A stretch of DNA of 64,000 nt from Moorella glycerini (GTDB lineage Bacteria > Bacillota > DSM-521 > Neomoorellales > Neomoorellaceae), in assembly GCF_009735625.1 (NCBI RefSeq), contig NZ_CP046244.1:3445389-3509388 (forward strand). Reading direction: 5' to 3'. A model generated the notes under the pieces. That model worked only from the letters and a program-made list of their open reading frames with translations, ran no database searches and was not told the DNA's origin. The stretch's first letter is position 1. Each line of letters opens with the position of its first letter. Made by a program: the position numbers and the translations under genes. This document shows positions 1 through 8,123 of the stretch, in pieces.

Positions 1-61
1 GGGTTATAGCCGTAAACATGATGGCCAGTATGCCCAGCAGGGCTAATAGCCTTTTACGCAT
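1..61 (-). CDS. Secreted protein, N-terminal signal peptide only (partial)
   Basis: The ATG is the complement of 59-61, preceded by a purine-rich ribosome site (GGAG and AAGGA). The visible 20 residues begin MRKRLLALLG and continue with a hydrophobic stretch, which is a typical Sec signal peptide. The rest of the gene lies beyond the left edge, so no function can be given. It follows the lipoprotein gene on the same strand and may belong to the same transcription unit. Confidence 0.55.
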   Translation of the reverse strand, partial: MRKRLLALLGILAIMFTAIT

Positions 62-204
62 TCCTTGCACTCCTTTCATAAATAATTGGTTTTAGGAATG
101 AAAATTTATTTTCCAAACTATTTTCACCCCCCTGGAAGCTAAAGTAATAATTCAGGTAATTTCACCTCCTTTTAGGCAGCGCTAAATTTTATCTTCTACT
201 CCTT

Positions 205-705
205 CTAGCACCCGCAATCTTCCTCTTCAGAGGCAGGGGAAGAAGGGGTTTTACCAGCAGTACCAGGGGCGCTGCCATTGGTTTGTGTTTTGGGGGAAGT
301 TGTAGTTGAAGGAGCTACCGCTTTAGTTTCATCTTTTGTTGGCATAGAAGGTGTCTCCTTGGCTCCTGTTTGGGGTTGAGTAGAAGCAGTTCCAGCTTGA
401 GTTGCCTTTTTTGTTGAGGAGGAAGTTGTCGCAGGTGTTGATTCTACCTCGCCTTTAGGAGTACTACTAGTTGTTGTAGATTGGGTTTTATCTTCTGTTT
501 TGTCAGCTGTAGAGGGAGCGGAAGTTTGCTGCCCTTCATTTTTAGTGGCAGTAGAAGAGGGGGAATTGGTTGAATCTGATTGGGTTACCGCCGGAGAATT
601 TGGCTGTCCCTGAGGCTCAGCCGGACTTTTTTTCCCCCCGCATCCGGCCAGAACCAGGCCGGTAATAACTAAAATGGCAACAACTGTAATAACCTTTTTG
701 CTCAT
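205..705 (-). CDS. Ser/Thr/Pro-rich lipoprotein with Cys-Gly-Cys end
   Basis: This 166-residue protein opens with a lipoprotein signal peptide whose lipobox reads LAGC, so Cys21 should be lipidated and the protein anchored outside the membrane. After two Gly and two Lys the sequence is low-complexity, dominated by Ser, Thr, Pro, Gln and Lys, and it ends in three Glu, Asp and CGC. There is no recognisable domain. It lies downstream of the molybdoenzyme operon on the same strand, with 93 bases between them. The terminal CGC could bind metal or be redox active, but that is a guess. It could instead be a surface spacer unrelated to respiration. Confidence 0.7.
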   Translation of the reverse strand: MSKKVITVVAILVITGLVLAGCGGKKSPAEPQGQPNSPAVTQSDSTNSPSSTATKNEGQQTSAPSTADKTEDKTQSTTTSSTPKGEVESTPATTSSSTKKATQAGTASTQPQTGAKETPSMPTKDETKAVAPSTTTSPKTQTNGSAPGTAGKTPSSPASEEEDCGC

Positions 706-798
706 TATTCCATCCTCCCTTATAGATTTCTCTTTATTAAATTACTCAGAGCAAAACCATCACCTCCGCCTATTGCTTTATATAATTGTGATATTGCT

Positions 799-1500
799 TT
801 ACACATTTGTATTGTTAGCCAGGTAATAATCTTTTTTGAGGGATTTGCCTTGTGCCGCAGTTATCTCTTCATACCATAGGGCATGGTGCTCCAGGGCAAA
901 TTTTTGGGAGACTGTCCCCCACAACATACCTTTGATACTTTCCCGCGAGTTCGGATGTAACAAAGCCAGGTAAATATGGCCCAACAAAACAGTACCAATT
1001 ATCAGGGCACCTGCGGAGTGCAATGTATAAGCTAAAAGCAAGGTTTTTCTAGAAAACCCTTCGGAGAAAAGCATAATCCAGCCGCTGGCCACCATTACCA
1101 CAAAACTTGCCATGGTCAACAGGGAATTGACTTTCTCGCCACCATTAAATTTTCCCTGTCGGGGTAATTTAACTTTAAGTCCAAAAAATTCACGGGGAAA
1201 GGCAAACAGGAAGGCTACATCATTTCGGGTCCAGTTAAAACAGGCTTTAATCCAGGCCAGAAAGGTTTTATGAGTACCAAGTAATAGAATTACTAGGGAT
1301 AAAAACGTAAATATAAAACCCATCCCATGGTGAATATTCCTGAAAGCACGTAAAGTATCTGTTCCCAGGAAGCTCCCATAGCGGCTAAAGACCAGGGCCA
1401 GGCCGGTAATTAAAAGAACAACACAGGAAATGGCGTGGGTCCAGTGACCAAGGCGTTCGGCTAAATTAAACCGCTTAACCCTCTCGGCATTACTCTTCAT
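799..1500 (-). CDS. Cytochrome b subunit, formate-dehydrogenase gamma type
   Basis: This 233-residue membrane protein has four predicted helices and the layout of FdnI-type diheme cytochrome b subunits. Early in the protein are ERLGHW and IHHGMG. The NGGEK loop follows, then TLHSAG and HIYLALLHP in the third and fourth helices, and a tail containing HHALWYEE. Histidines in these blocks are the usual heme ligands. The subunit should pass electrons between the quinone pool and the FeS subunit whose gene overlaps its start by 11 bases. Tetrathionate- and polysulfide-type enzymes normally use an NrfD/PsrC anchor instead, so this pairing is unusual. It is the third structural gene after the catalytic subunit. 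Confidence 0.85.
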   Translation of the reverse strand: MKSNAERVKRFNLAERLGHWTHAISCVVLLITGLALVFSRYGSFLGTDTLRAFRNIHHGMGFIFTFLSLVILLLGTHKTFLAWIKACFNWTRNDVAFLFAFPREFFGLKVKLPRQGKFNGGEKVNSLLTMASFVVMVASGWIMLFSEGFSRKTLLLAYTLHSAGALIIGTVLLGHIYLALLHPNSRESIKGMLWGTVSQKFALEHHALWYEEITAAQGKSLKKDYYLANNTNV

Positions 1501-2191
1501 CCCGCTTCCCTCCCTTAAAGGCGTTTATAGCCGTACCAACTACTACTGCTGCGGCGGCAGCTCCCATCAGGGCTTTACCGGCAGGATGAACGATGTTTTT
1601 CCACAAGTTTATCAGTCCTTCTTTTTCTAAATCCTTGGGAAGAAGGGAGCGGTCCAGGCCTTCTGCTAGAACATAAAAAGTACTTGTGCCAGCAACTTGA
1701 AGGGCCTTATGTTCGCGGATATACTGGTTAATATAGCTTTCCGGGTCATTTAGATCTCCAAAAATGCGGGCATGGGAGACACAGGTGCTCACGCATACCG
1801 GCACCAGACCGGCTGCCAGCCTGTGGTAGCAATAGGTACACTTGTCTACTATCCCGGTTCGGGCGTCTTTGAAACGCGCTCCATAGGGGCAGGCGGCTAT
1901 GCAATAACCGCAACCTATACACTTATCTGGGTCGACTAGCACCACGTCTCCCTCAGCATGGTAGGTTGCCTGCACAGGGCAGACCTGCTGGCAGGGGGCC
2001 GCCTGGCAATGGTTACACAGGGTGGGTATTTTTATCTTTGTAACCATGGGGTAATCACCATAATCCCTTTCCCAGACCCTGGTTCGCCATTCGCCGCGGA
2101 CAACCCCGTTTTCCATCTTGCAGGCAACCATACAGGCATCACAGCCAATGCATTTACGTAAATCGATTACCATGCCGTACTTTACGCTCAT
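1490..2191 (-). CDS. Four-cluster ferredoxin-like electron-transfer subunit
   Basis: This 233-residue protein belongs to the DmsB/FdnH/TtrB class. Sixteen cysteines fall in four groups: CIGCDACMVAC near residues 14-24, CNHCQAAPCQQVC near 59-71, CIGCGYCIAAC near 90-100, and CTYCYHRLAAG followed by CVSTC near 117-137. Together they would carry four [4Fe-4S] clusters. A hydrophobic segment near residues 203-225 ends in a charged tail, as in FdnH, where it docks the subunit to the cytochrome b. The gene sits between the chaperone and cytochrome b genes and should wire the Mo catalytic subunit to the membrane. Confidence 0.9.
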   Translation of the reverse strand: MSVKYGMVIDLRKCIGCDACMVACKMENGVVRGEWRTRVWERDYGDYPMVTKIKIPTLCNHCQAAPCQQVCPVQATYHAEGDVVLVDPDKCIGCGYCIAACPYGARFKDARTGIVDKCTYCYHRLAAGLVPVCVSTCVSHARIFGDLNDPESYINQYIREHKALQVAGTSTFYVLAEGLDRSLLPKDLEKEGLINLWKNIVHPAGKALMGAAAAAVVVGTAINAFKGGKRDEE

Positions 2192-2209
2192 TTGCCTACC
2201 TCGCTTATT

Positions 2210-2890
2210 TTAACTCTGAAAATTATTTTGATAGTCAGCATCTACCCAGGCTGAACTTATTTTAGCGATTTCCCCAAAGAAGCCCCCGGCTGTCTGGCAG
2301 GCTAATAAAGCATAGTCATTGATCCACCTGCCCAGATGCTGTTCTAAAAAACGCTGCTGCCATTGCCGCCATTGCAACCCTTGCTGGAGACGGTTTGTTT
2401 TATAGGCCTCCAATTCGGCAAAACTTAAGTAGGCCATGAATGCCAGTTCAAAACCCAGGTAGTCCGCAATTGGGATTTCTTGTAAGGGTTTAAATATGTC
2501 CAGCTTCCAAGGATCAAAGCGGGATACTTGATAACAATCCCTTACATGTAATGTTAGCGGTCCATTCAAAGGTCCAAAACGTATTCTATTGCCGTTTAAT
2601 TCCCTCTCTACGATGGCAGATTCAAAGGGAGGTACATACTTAGCGGATACATTCACAAAAAAGCGGTCATAAAACTCTTGTTTTATTTCCCCCATATCGA
2701 TATTCACGGTGACAGTTAAACCTTCAGGGATGTACAGGTCATCTTGCAGCAGTTTAACCATTTTTGCCAGTTCTTCTATATAGATGGCGGTTGGTTCTTG
2801 TAAATAGCCCCTGGCCAGCAATTCGTATGTACGCGCCCGGATTTCAGTTGTTGCCGCAACCTCAACATCTAAGTCCTGGTAAAACGGCAT
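2210..2890 (-). CDS. TorD/DmsD-family molybdoenzyme maturation chaperone
   Basis: A 226-residue, mostly helical cytoplasmic protein of the TorD/DmsD type. These chaperones bind the Tat signal of a partner molybdoenzyme and hold it for cofactor insertion before export. Supporting marks are the RARTYELLARGY segment near the start, the PPFESA segment, the DYLGFELAFMAYL segment and a late HLGRW. The open frame extends 24 codons further upstream, but the start at 2890 is preferred. It has a GAGGTGAG ribosome site and begins just after the catalytic-subunit stop, whereas the longer start would overlap that gene. Position and partner fit a dedicated chaperone for the adjacent Tat substrate. Confidence 0.8.
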   Translation of the reverse strand: MPFYQDLDVEVAATTEIRARTYELLARGYLQEPTAIYIEELAKMVKLLQDDLYIPEGLTVTVNIDMGEIKQEFYDRFFVNVSAKYVPPFESAIVERELNGNRIRFGPLNGPLTLHVRDCYQVSRFDPWKLDIFKPLQEIPIADYLGFELAFMAYLSFAELEAYKTNRLQQGLQWRQWQQRFLEQHLGRWINDYALLACQTAGGFFGEIAKISSAWVDADYQNNFQS

Positions 2891-2900
2891 CGTCTCACCT

Positions 2901-5900
2901 CTAAACCCTGACAATTTTATAACGCCCACCATTGCGGGCCGGTACCCCTGTTGCCAGATCACTCAGGCCGAACACTTTTTGTAAAGACTTATCCAGTGGT
3001 GAAACTTTGCCTGCCATAATACCGCCGCCCCGGGAGGCATCGCCGGCAACTTTCTTCTCGCCAACTTGATAACCCCTGGCACCATAGGCCCAGTGGCCAT
3101 AACCGAAGTAAACGTTAACGGTTCCCCGGGCTATCCCAGGCCGTACCAGCAACTCACCTGTAACTTCACCGCCAGTTGCTGCCACCAGTTTTACTTTAGT
3201 ACCTGTTTTCAGGCCCAGGACCCCTGCATCCAGGGAATTAATTTCGATATAATTGGTACTGCTCAAGTCCGTTACTACCGGTGCGTTGGCAATTAAAGAG
3301 ATTGAGCGCAGTTTTGCTTTGCAATTTACCAATTTAAAAGGCCATTCATCTGGATTAAATGCTTCATCGACAGGTTTACCATCAGCAAAAACTTCCGGCT
3401 GCCAGCAAGCAGTACCTGCGAAAAATTCCCCCGTCATGGAATTACGACTGGTAGCCACCGTCTCATTGTAGATGGTAATTACCCCAGTATAGGCATCTTT
3501 TTGCCTTTCACCTTTCCAGTCTGAATCGTAAGGAGCAAACCTGCCGCCCCGGGCCATAACATAAGCCGCCCTGGGCCACTCTTCATTTTTGATTGCCCCG
3601 GCAACATTGAAAAATACTTTACCAAATTCCTGTAGTTTATATTCTTCAGGACTTATTTCAGGAACCGGGTTTTCATCATAAGCCACATTGACAACCGCTT
3701 TTAAGAAATAATCCTCAGGGTTATTAAGGGGATAACTGTTACCTGTAACATCTTTGATGGCGTCGTCGCCAAAACCGGGCAGGCCTATTTTTTTAGCTAC
3801 ATCAATGATGTAAGTCTCAAAACACGGATACCTGCCTGGACCGATCTCCTGCATAGGAGGCCGGACTACCGGCCAGCGTATAGAAGTGGCCTTAATCCCT
3901 GTATAGCCATAGATTGAAAGCAACCCCCAGCTTTCGTACTGAGTAGTATCAGGAAGGACATAATCAGCAACTGCGGCCACCTCCCCCATAAAAGGATCGA
4001 TGGCAATAATCAAGGGGATGCGCTCAGGATTCTTAAATTCATTTATTATTTCTTCCCTGGCGGCACCTGGGGTGGCGAAGAAGAGATTGGCCATCCAGCT
4101 AACTAATATTTTTGCTTTATAGGGATACTCGTTAATAATGGAGTAGACAGCCTGATTATCCATACTGCTATTTAAAGGATACCAGGGCAATTTGGAGGGA
4201 TAAGGGTTTTCGCCTTTTTTAACCTTCTCCTGGTACTCGGTGGTATACTCATATGGAAAATCACGGCTTAACCTCACACCGGAACGCCTTGGTGCATCGC
4301 TGATAGTATTTAGATCATAGCGTGGCCCCCGGCCAAAAGCAGCGTACCCTTGAGGGTCTTTGATCATGCCTCCACGTAAATTCCAGGAACCCATCAAAGC
4401 CGACAGCAAATATAGGGCCATGCCGGTATAAAACCCATTGGCCGCCGCGAGATTGCCCATCCCATCCACGCCTACTTTATACCCATGGCTGGTATATTCC
4501 CGGGCCAGTTCCTCTATTTTCTCCTTAGGAACGCCACAGATGCGGGCATAATCTTCCATAGAATACCTGTAAGCATTTTCTTTAAGAATATTCAGGGCCG
4601 TGGTGACTTTAATGCTCTGGCCATCATTATTTTGAATTACCCCGGAAAAGAAAAGTTCACCTGCTTCCACTCCGGTATTTTTGGCTGGTTGTCCCGTAAC
4701 CCTGTCAATGACTATGTATTCATCGCCGTCATTGGTCCACCCCAGGTCTTCCGGGCGCAGTAGTTTACGATAATTAGGGTGCCCCGGATCGATGATTACC
4801 AGGTAAGTGCTGTTGGTATAGCTATAATAACCTTCTTTTTGCGCCGCAGCCATATTGGGTATGGCCAGGTATTTATAATCCAGACTATTGTTGGCAAACA
4901 TCCAGCAGATCATGGCCATGATCAAAGCGCCGTCAGTAGTAGGCTTAATGGGCACCCATTCCGCCTTTTCTCCCGGCCCTACCGCACCGCCAGACATCAC
5001 CGGGTCGACCACCGCAAATTTTAATTTCCCCTTAACTTTTGCAGCTGTTGTTCTCCTAGCGATAAGCTGCATCGGCCTGCCGCTAAACCCCGGAGAAGCT
5101 CCTATAAATAAGACAAATTCGCTGTTCAAAACATCGGGCTTGAAAAACGCCCCGCTATTGTTTGCTACTGCCTTCCAGGCAGGACTTTTGGCCCCGCCTC
5201 AGGTAGAACCATGGGTAAAATAGTTGATAGAGCCAAAAGCCCTCATAAATCTTGAGGCGAAGACCATCCTACCATCATCCCTGCCGCCAAAAAACACCAG
5301 CTGGTTAACTTTAGGGCCCAGTTCCGGCCGGTTGGGATCAATCAGGGTATTAAAATCCCTGACATGCCTCAAGCCTTCAATTTCCTGATTCTCGCCGATT
5401 TCGCTAAATAACTTCCCTCCTTCAATAGTTTCGTTAACAGCCTCTTCCCAGGTAATTGGTTGCCATTTACCTTCACCCCTTTTGCCGGCCCTTTTGAGTG
5501 GTACTAACAAACGCATGGGATCTTGATGGGCCTGAAGAGTCGCTAATCCTCTAGCACATAAAGTGGCCCTCGCGGTATTACCTTTTCCCTGATAATTGCT
5601 GAAGGCCAGATATGCTTCGGTAAGGGGAGCTTCGTATGGCAGATGTGGTTCACTATTAAGGGGATTATAAGGGTTGCCAAATACCTGTAAAATCTCACCC
5701 GTGCTGGCATCAATTTTCACTCTATTTCCGCAACAACTATAACACCCCAGGCACGCACTGTGACGCATAATTATACCTGCTGCCGGCATAACCTGGCCGT
5801 TCTTGGTGTTTATTAAAGCTTCCGGCTTCTGGCCGCTCTGTTTTTGCGGCAGTTCCGGGAAGGGCTCGGGCCTTCCAGCTGCACGAGCAGCCTGCTCCAG

Positions 5901-5966
5901 CCCTAATCCTCCTGCCCCGGTAATTCCCGCCGCTAATAATAATTTCAAAAACTCGCGCCGTCGCAA
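2901..5966 (-). CDS. ttrA-like: Tat-exported molybdopterin oxidoreductase, probable selenoprotein (tetrathionate reductase class)
   Basis: Read through the in-frame TGA at 5199-5201, this gene encodes 1021 residues, close to the length of TtrA. The TTG start at 5964-5966 follows a GAGGTG ribosome site and gives a twin-arginine signal, RRREFLK. Next come the [4Fe-4S] cysteines, CLGCYSCC near residue 90 and LCARGLA after it. The block GSINYFTHGST lies immediately before the TGA, and after it the frame continues through the molybdopterin-binding regions to the C-terminal domain (GYGHWAYGARG). In this superfamily the residue after the His-containing block ligates Mo and is Cys, Sec, Ser or Asp, so the TGA (codon 256) is best read as selenocysteine. 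A hairpin suited to SelB lies 17-31 bases downstream of the TGA. Substrate (tetrathionate, thiosulfate, arsenate or another oxyanion) is inferred only from length and motifs. A plain nonsense mutation is the alternative. Confidence 0.78.
5168..5182 (-). promoter_or_regulatory. bSECIS-like hairpin behind the in-frame TGA
   Basis: On the coding strand CTGCCT pairs with AGGCAG around a three-base GGA loop. The loop begins 23 bases after the TGA. Bacterial SECIS elements usually have a short stem and a small loop with a G in its first two positions, about 16-37 bases behind the UGA, so spacing and loop both fit. It lies inside the coding sequence, as bacterial SECIS elements do. Confidence 0.65.
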
Positions 5967-6189
5967 TCGGACTTACACCTCACCAACTATAATTCATATT
6001 TTGAACAATCTTGCTGACTTGGTACTGATTATTAGGGGGCTCCGTTTTTTATACTTAAAATTTTCTATGGTATTTTTAACCACATAATAGACATCTTTAA
6101 TTACACATCTAGTTTATGCTTGTAGTTACTAAAGATAATACATCCATATACCCCTAGATGGTAGTTATTTCTTTCACTATCCATGGTTA

Positions 6190-6218
6190 ATTATAGCAAT
6201 AACGTAACAGGAAGTCAA
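6190..6218 (-). promoter_or_regulatory. Sigma-A-type promoter of the molybdoenzyme operon
   Basis: On the minus strand TTGACT (6213-6218) and TATAAT (6190-6195) are separated by exactly 17 bases. The site is about 220 bases in front of the catalytic-subunit start, so the transcript would have a long leader. The remainder of the 5967-6261 gap is AT-rich and shows no gene. Confidence 0.65.
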
Positions 6219-6261
6219 TGATGAAAAGATAGCTATCGAAGGGATTTTGCAGTAGAATTCA

Positions 6262-6320
6262 TATAAATAAAAAGACGAGAAGGTAATATACCTCAGGTTA
6301 GCAACCTTCCCGCCTTTTTA
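6262..6320 (-). terminator. Rho-independent terminator of the tct/FAH operon
   Basis: On the minus strand a 16-base arm (complement of 6304-6319) pairs with 6269-6284, allowing two G-U pairs, around a loop of about 19 bases. A run of U follows. It lies directly behind the last hydrolase gene. Confidence 0.8.
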
Positions 6321-6323
6321 TCA

Positions 6324-7094
6324 TTACGGCGCAGCAACCTTATTAACCAGGCTCCCTATATTTTCCACCCTGATCTCAATGGTATCGCCTACCTCCATGG
6401 GGCCTACTCCTTCCGGAGTACCGGTCATGATTATATCTCCGGGTAAAAGGGTCATCACCTGGGAGATAAAACTCACCAGGAAGGGCACAGAAAAGATCAG
6501 CTGGGAGGTGCGGCCGTCCTGCTTCAGTTCGCCGTTTAAAAAAGACTGGACGCGGAAGTCAGAGACGTCTATCCCCCGCACAATATAAGGCCCAAGGGGT
6601 AAAAAAGTATCGAAGCTTTTGGCCCTGGTCCACTGGCCGTCTTTCTGCTGCAGGTCCCGGGCCGTAACGTCATTCCCAACGGTATAACCGAAGATATACT
6701 CCCCAGCTTCTTCTTCCTTAACATTATGGGCCTCCCGGCCGATGACCACTACCAGCTCCGCTTCGTAATCAAGGCGTTTGACCATGGGCCAGTAAATTAT
6801 ATTTTCATTAGGGCCAATAACGCTTGTCGGCGGTTTAATAAAGATAACCGGTTCTCCCGGCACCTCCATAGTCAATTCGGCAGCATGGCGCCGGTAGTTC
6901 AAACCCACGCAAACGGCCTTGCTGGGCTGGCAGGGTGACAGCAGCCTGACTTCGTTTAAATTATATTGCTGTCCATTTTCCCGGTACGCCCCAAAAATAT
7001 CGCCTTCCAGGGCGATAATCATGTCCCCTTCTAAGCGACCATAGAAGACTCCTTCACCCACAGTAAAGCGGACAAATTTCTCGACTTTTTCCAT
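6324..7094 (-). CDS. Fumarylacetoacetate hydrolase (FAH) family protein
   Basis: A 256-residue FAH-fold protein. The C-terminal catalytic domain shows VCVGLNYRRH, DYEAELVVVIG with its metal-binding acidic residues, GYTVGNDVTARDLQ, KSFDTFLPLGPYIV and GDIIMTGTPEGVG. This family covers C-C bond hydrolases, decarboxylases and oxaloacetate tautomerases acting on 2-oxo acids with bound Mg or Mn. Members cannot be told apart from sequence alone. It is the last gene of the GntR-tct operon and follows another FAH-family gene, so the two may act in series or form a hetero-oligomer. Confidence 0.85.
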   Translation of the reverse strand: MEKVEKFVRFTVGEGVFYGRLEGDMIIALEGDIFGAYRENGQQYNLNEVRLLSPCQPSKAVCVGLNYRRHAAELTMEVPGEPVIFIKPPTSVIGPNENIIYWPMVKRLDYEAELVVVIGREAHNVKEEEAGEYIFGYTVGNDVTARDLQQKDGQWTRAKSFDTFLPLGPYIVRGIDVSDFRVQSFLNGELKQDGRTSQLIFSVPFLVSFISQVMTLLPGDIIMTGTPEGVGPMEVGDTIEIRVENIGSLVNKVAAP

Positions 7095-7127
7095 ATATGT
7101 TGCCTCCTCTAAGCTTTAAACCTTATT

Positions 7128-8093
7128 TTAAAAAGAAATATCTTCTTCGGCTACAATTTTGTTGCTTAAGCGTCCAAGGCCAGTAATTTCAATAGTGCAA
7201 ATATCCCCTACTTGCATATAGGTTGGAGGTTTACGATCTTTTGCCAGTCCACCCGGCGTGCCAGTGGCTACAATATCTCCCGGTTGCAACGTAAAGATCC
7301 GGGAGAGGAAAGATACCAGGGTAGGTACATCATAAATAAGTTCTCGTGTATTGGAATCCTGCAGTAAACGCCCGTTGACCCAAAGTTTAACATCTAGGTT
7401 GCCCGGGTCAGGTATTTCATCCCTGGAAACAAGGTAGGGGCCACAGGGGGCAAAATTATCAAAGGTTTTACCCCTGACTACCTGTTTGTCCAGGGCCGTT
7501 AAGTCACTGGCGCTGACATCGTTAAAGATCATATAGCCAGCTACATAATCAAAAGCCTTTTCAACAGGTACGTTGCGGCCTTTTTTGCCGATGACGAAAG
7601 CCAGCTCTGCTTCGTAGCCCAGGCACTGGGTCATTCTCGGGTAGATGATCGGGTCATCCGGCCCGCAAAGGGCATTTTTGTATTTGGCAAAGATCCGCGG
7701 CTCAGGGGGGATCGGCAGGCCTGTCTCCCGGATAAAATCATGATAATTATGGCTCAGGCACACTATGCGCATGGGGTTCTGCACCGGTGCCCCCAGTTTA
7801 ACTTCGCTGCGCTGGAAGATCAGGCGTTTACCAGAAGAGCTTAGATCCTCCAAACTAAAATCCTGGACCTCATCAAGGGCAGCCCGGGCAGCTTCCCAGG
7901 AGCGGCCACCGCCACTTAAAAATTCAACGCTATCGGGAGGAACAAGGGCCTGGGCCAGTTCTTTAGCGCGTTGTACTCCCTTACGGGTCAGATGGGTTTC
8001 ATAGGCGTAGTTCAGATCTACTACCCGTTCCTCATTGGTCACGGCCCCTAAGCGGTAATCCCGCTCACCAAATTGATACATTACTAGCTTCAT
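7128..8093 (-). CDS. Fumarylacetoacetate hydrolase (FAH) family protein, long form
   Basis: This 321-residue paralogue of the downstream gene has an added N-terminal domain of about 100 residues. Catalytic-domain marks are VCLSHNYHDF, GYEAELAFVIG, GYMIFNDVSASDL, KTFDNFAPCGPYLV and GDIVATGTPGG. The longer form resembles acylpyruvate or 2-oxo-acid hydrolases. It sits 30 bases behind the dehydrogenase gene and 33 before the second FAH gene, which indicates one transcript. The pairing suggests breakdown of an imported di- or tricarboxylate through a 2-oxo acid intermediate; the substrate is unknown. Confidence 0.85.
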   Translation of the reverse strand: MKLVMYQFGERDYRLGAVTNEERVVDLNYAYETHLTRKGVQRAKELAQALVPPDSVEFLSGGGRSWEAARAALDEVQDFSLEDLSSSGKRLIFQRSEVKLGAPVQNPMRIVCLSHNYHDFIRETGLPIPPEPRIFAKYKNALCGPDDPIIYPRMTQCLGYEAELAFVIGKKGRNVPVEKAFDYVAGYMIFNDVSASDLTALDKQVVRGKTFDNFAPCGPYLVSRDEIPDPGNLDVKLWVNGRLLQDSNTRELIYDVPTLVSFLSRIFTLQPGDIVATGTPGGLAKDRKPPTYMQVGDICTIEITGLGRLSNKIVAEEDISF

Positions 8094-8123
8094 TACATAT
8101 TTCCTCCTTATGAATAAAAATAA

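Noticed and set aside
5129..5198. TTG start at 5129 for a separate C-terminal molybdoenzyme protein
   Set aside because: It would lack the Tat signal, FeS domain and Mo ligand. It is simply the continuation of the upstream frame.
5199..5201. TGA read as a plain nonsense mutation making a pseudogene
   Set aside because: The stop is at the exact metal-ligand column, both flanks are intact in one frame, and a SECIS-like hairpin follows. Selenocysteine explains all three, though resequencing should confirm.
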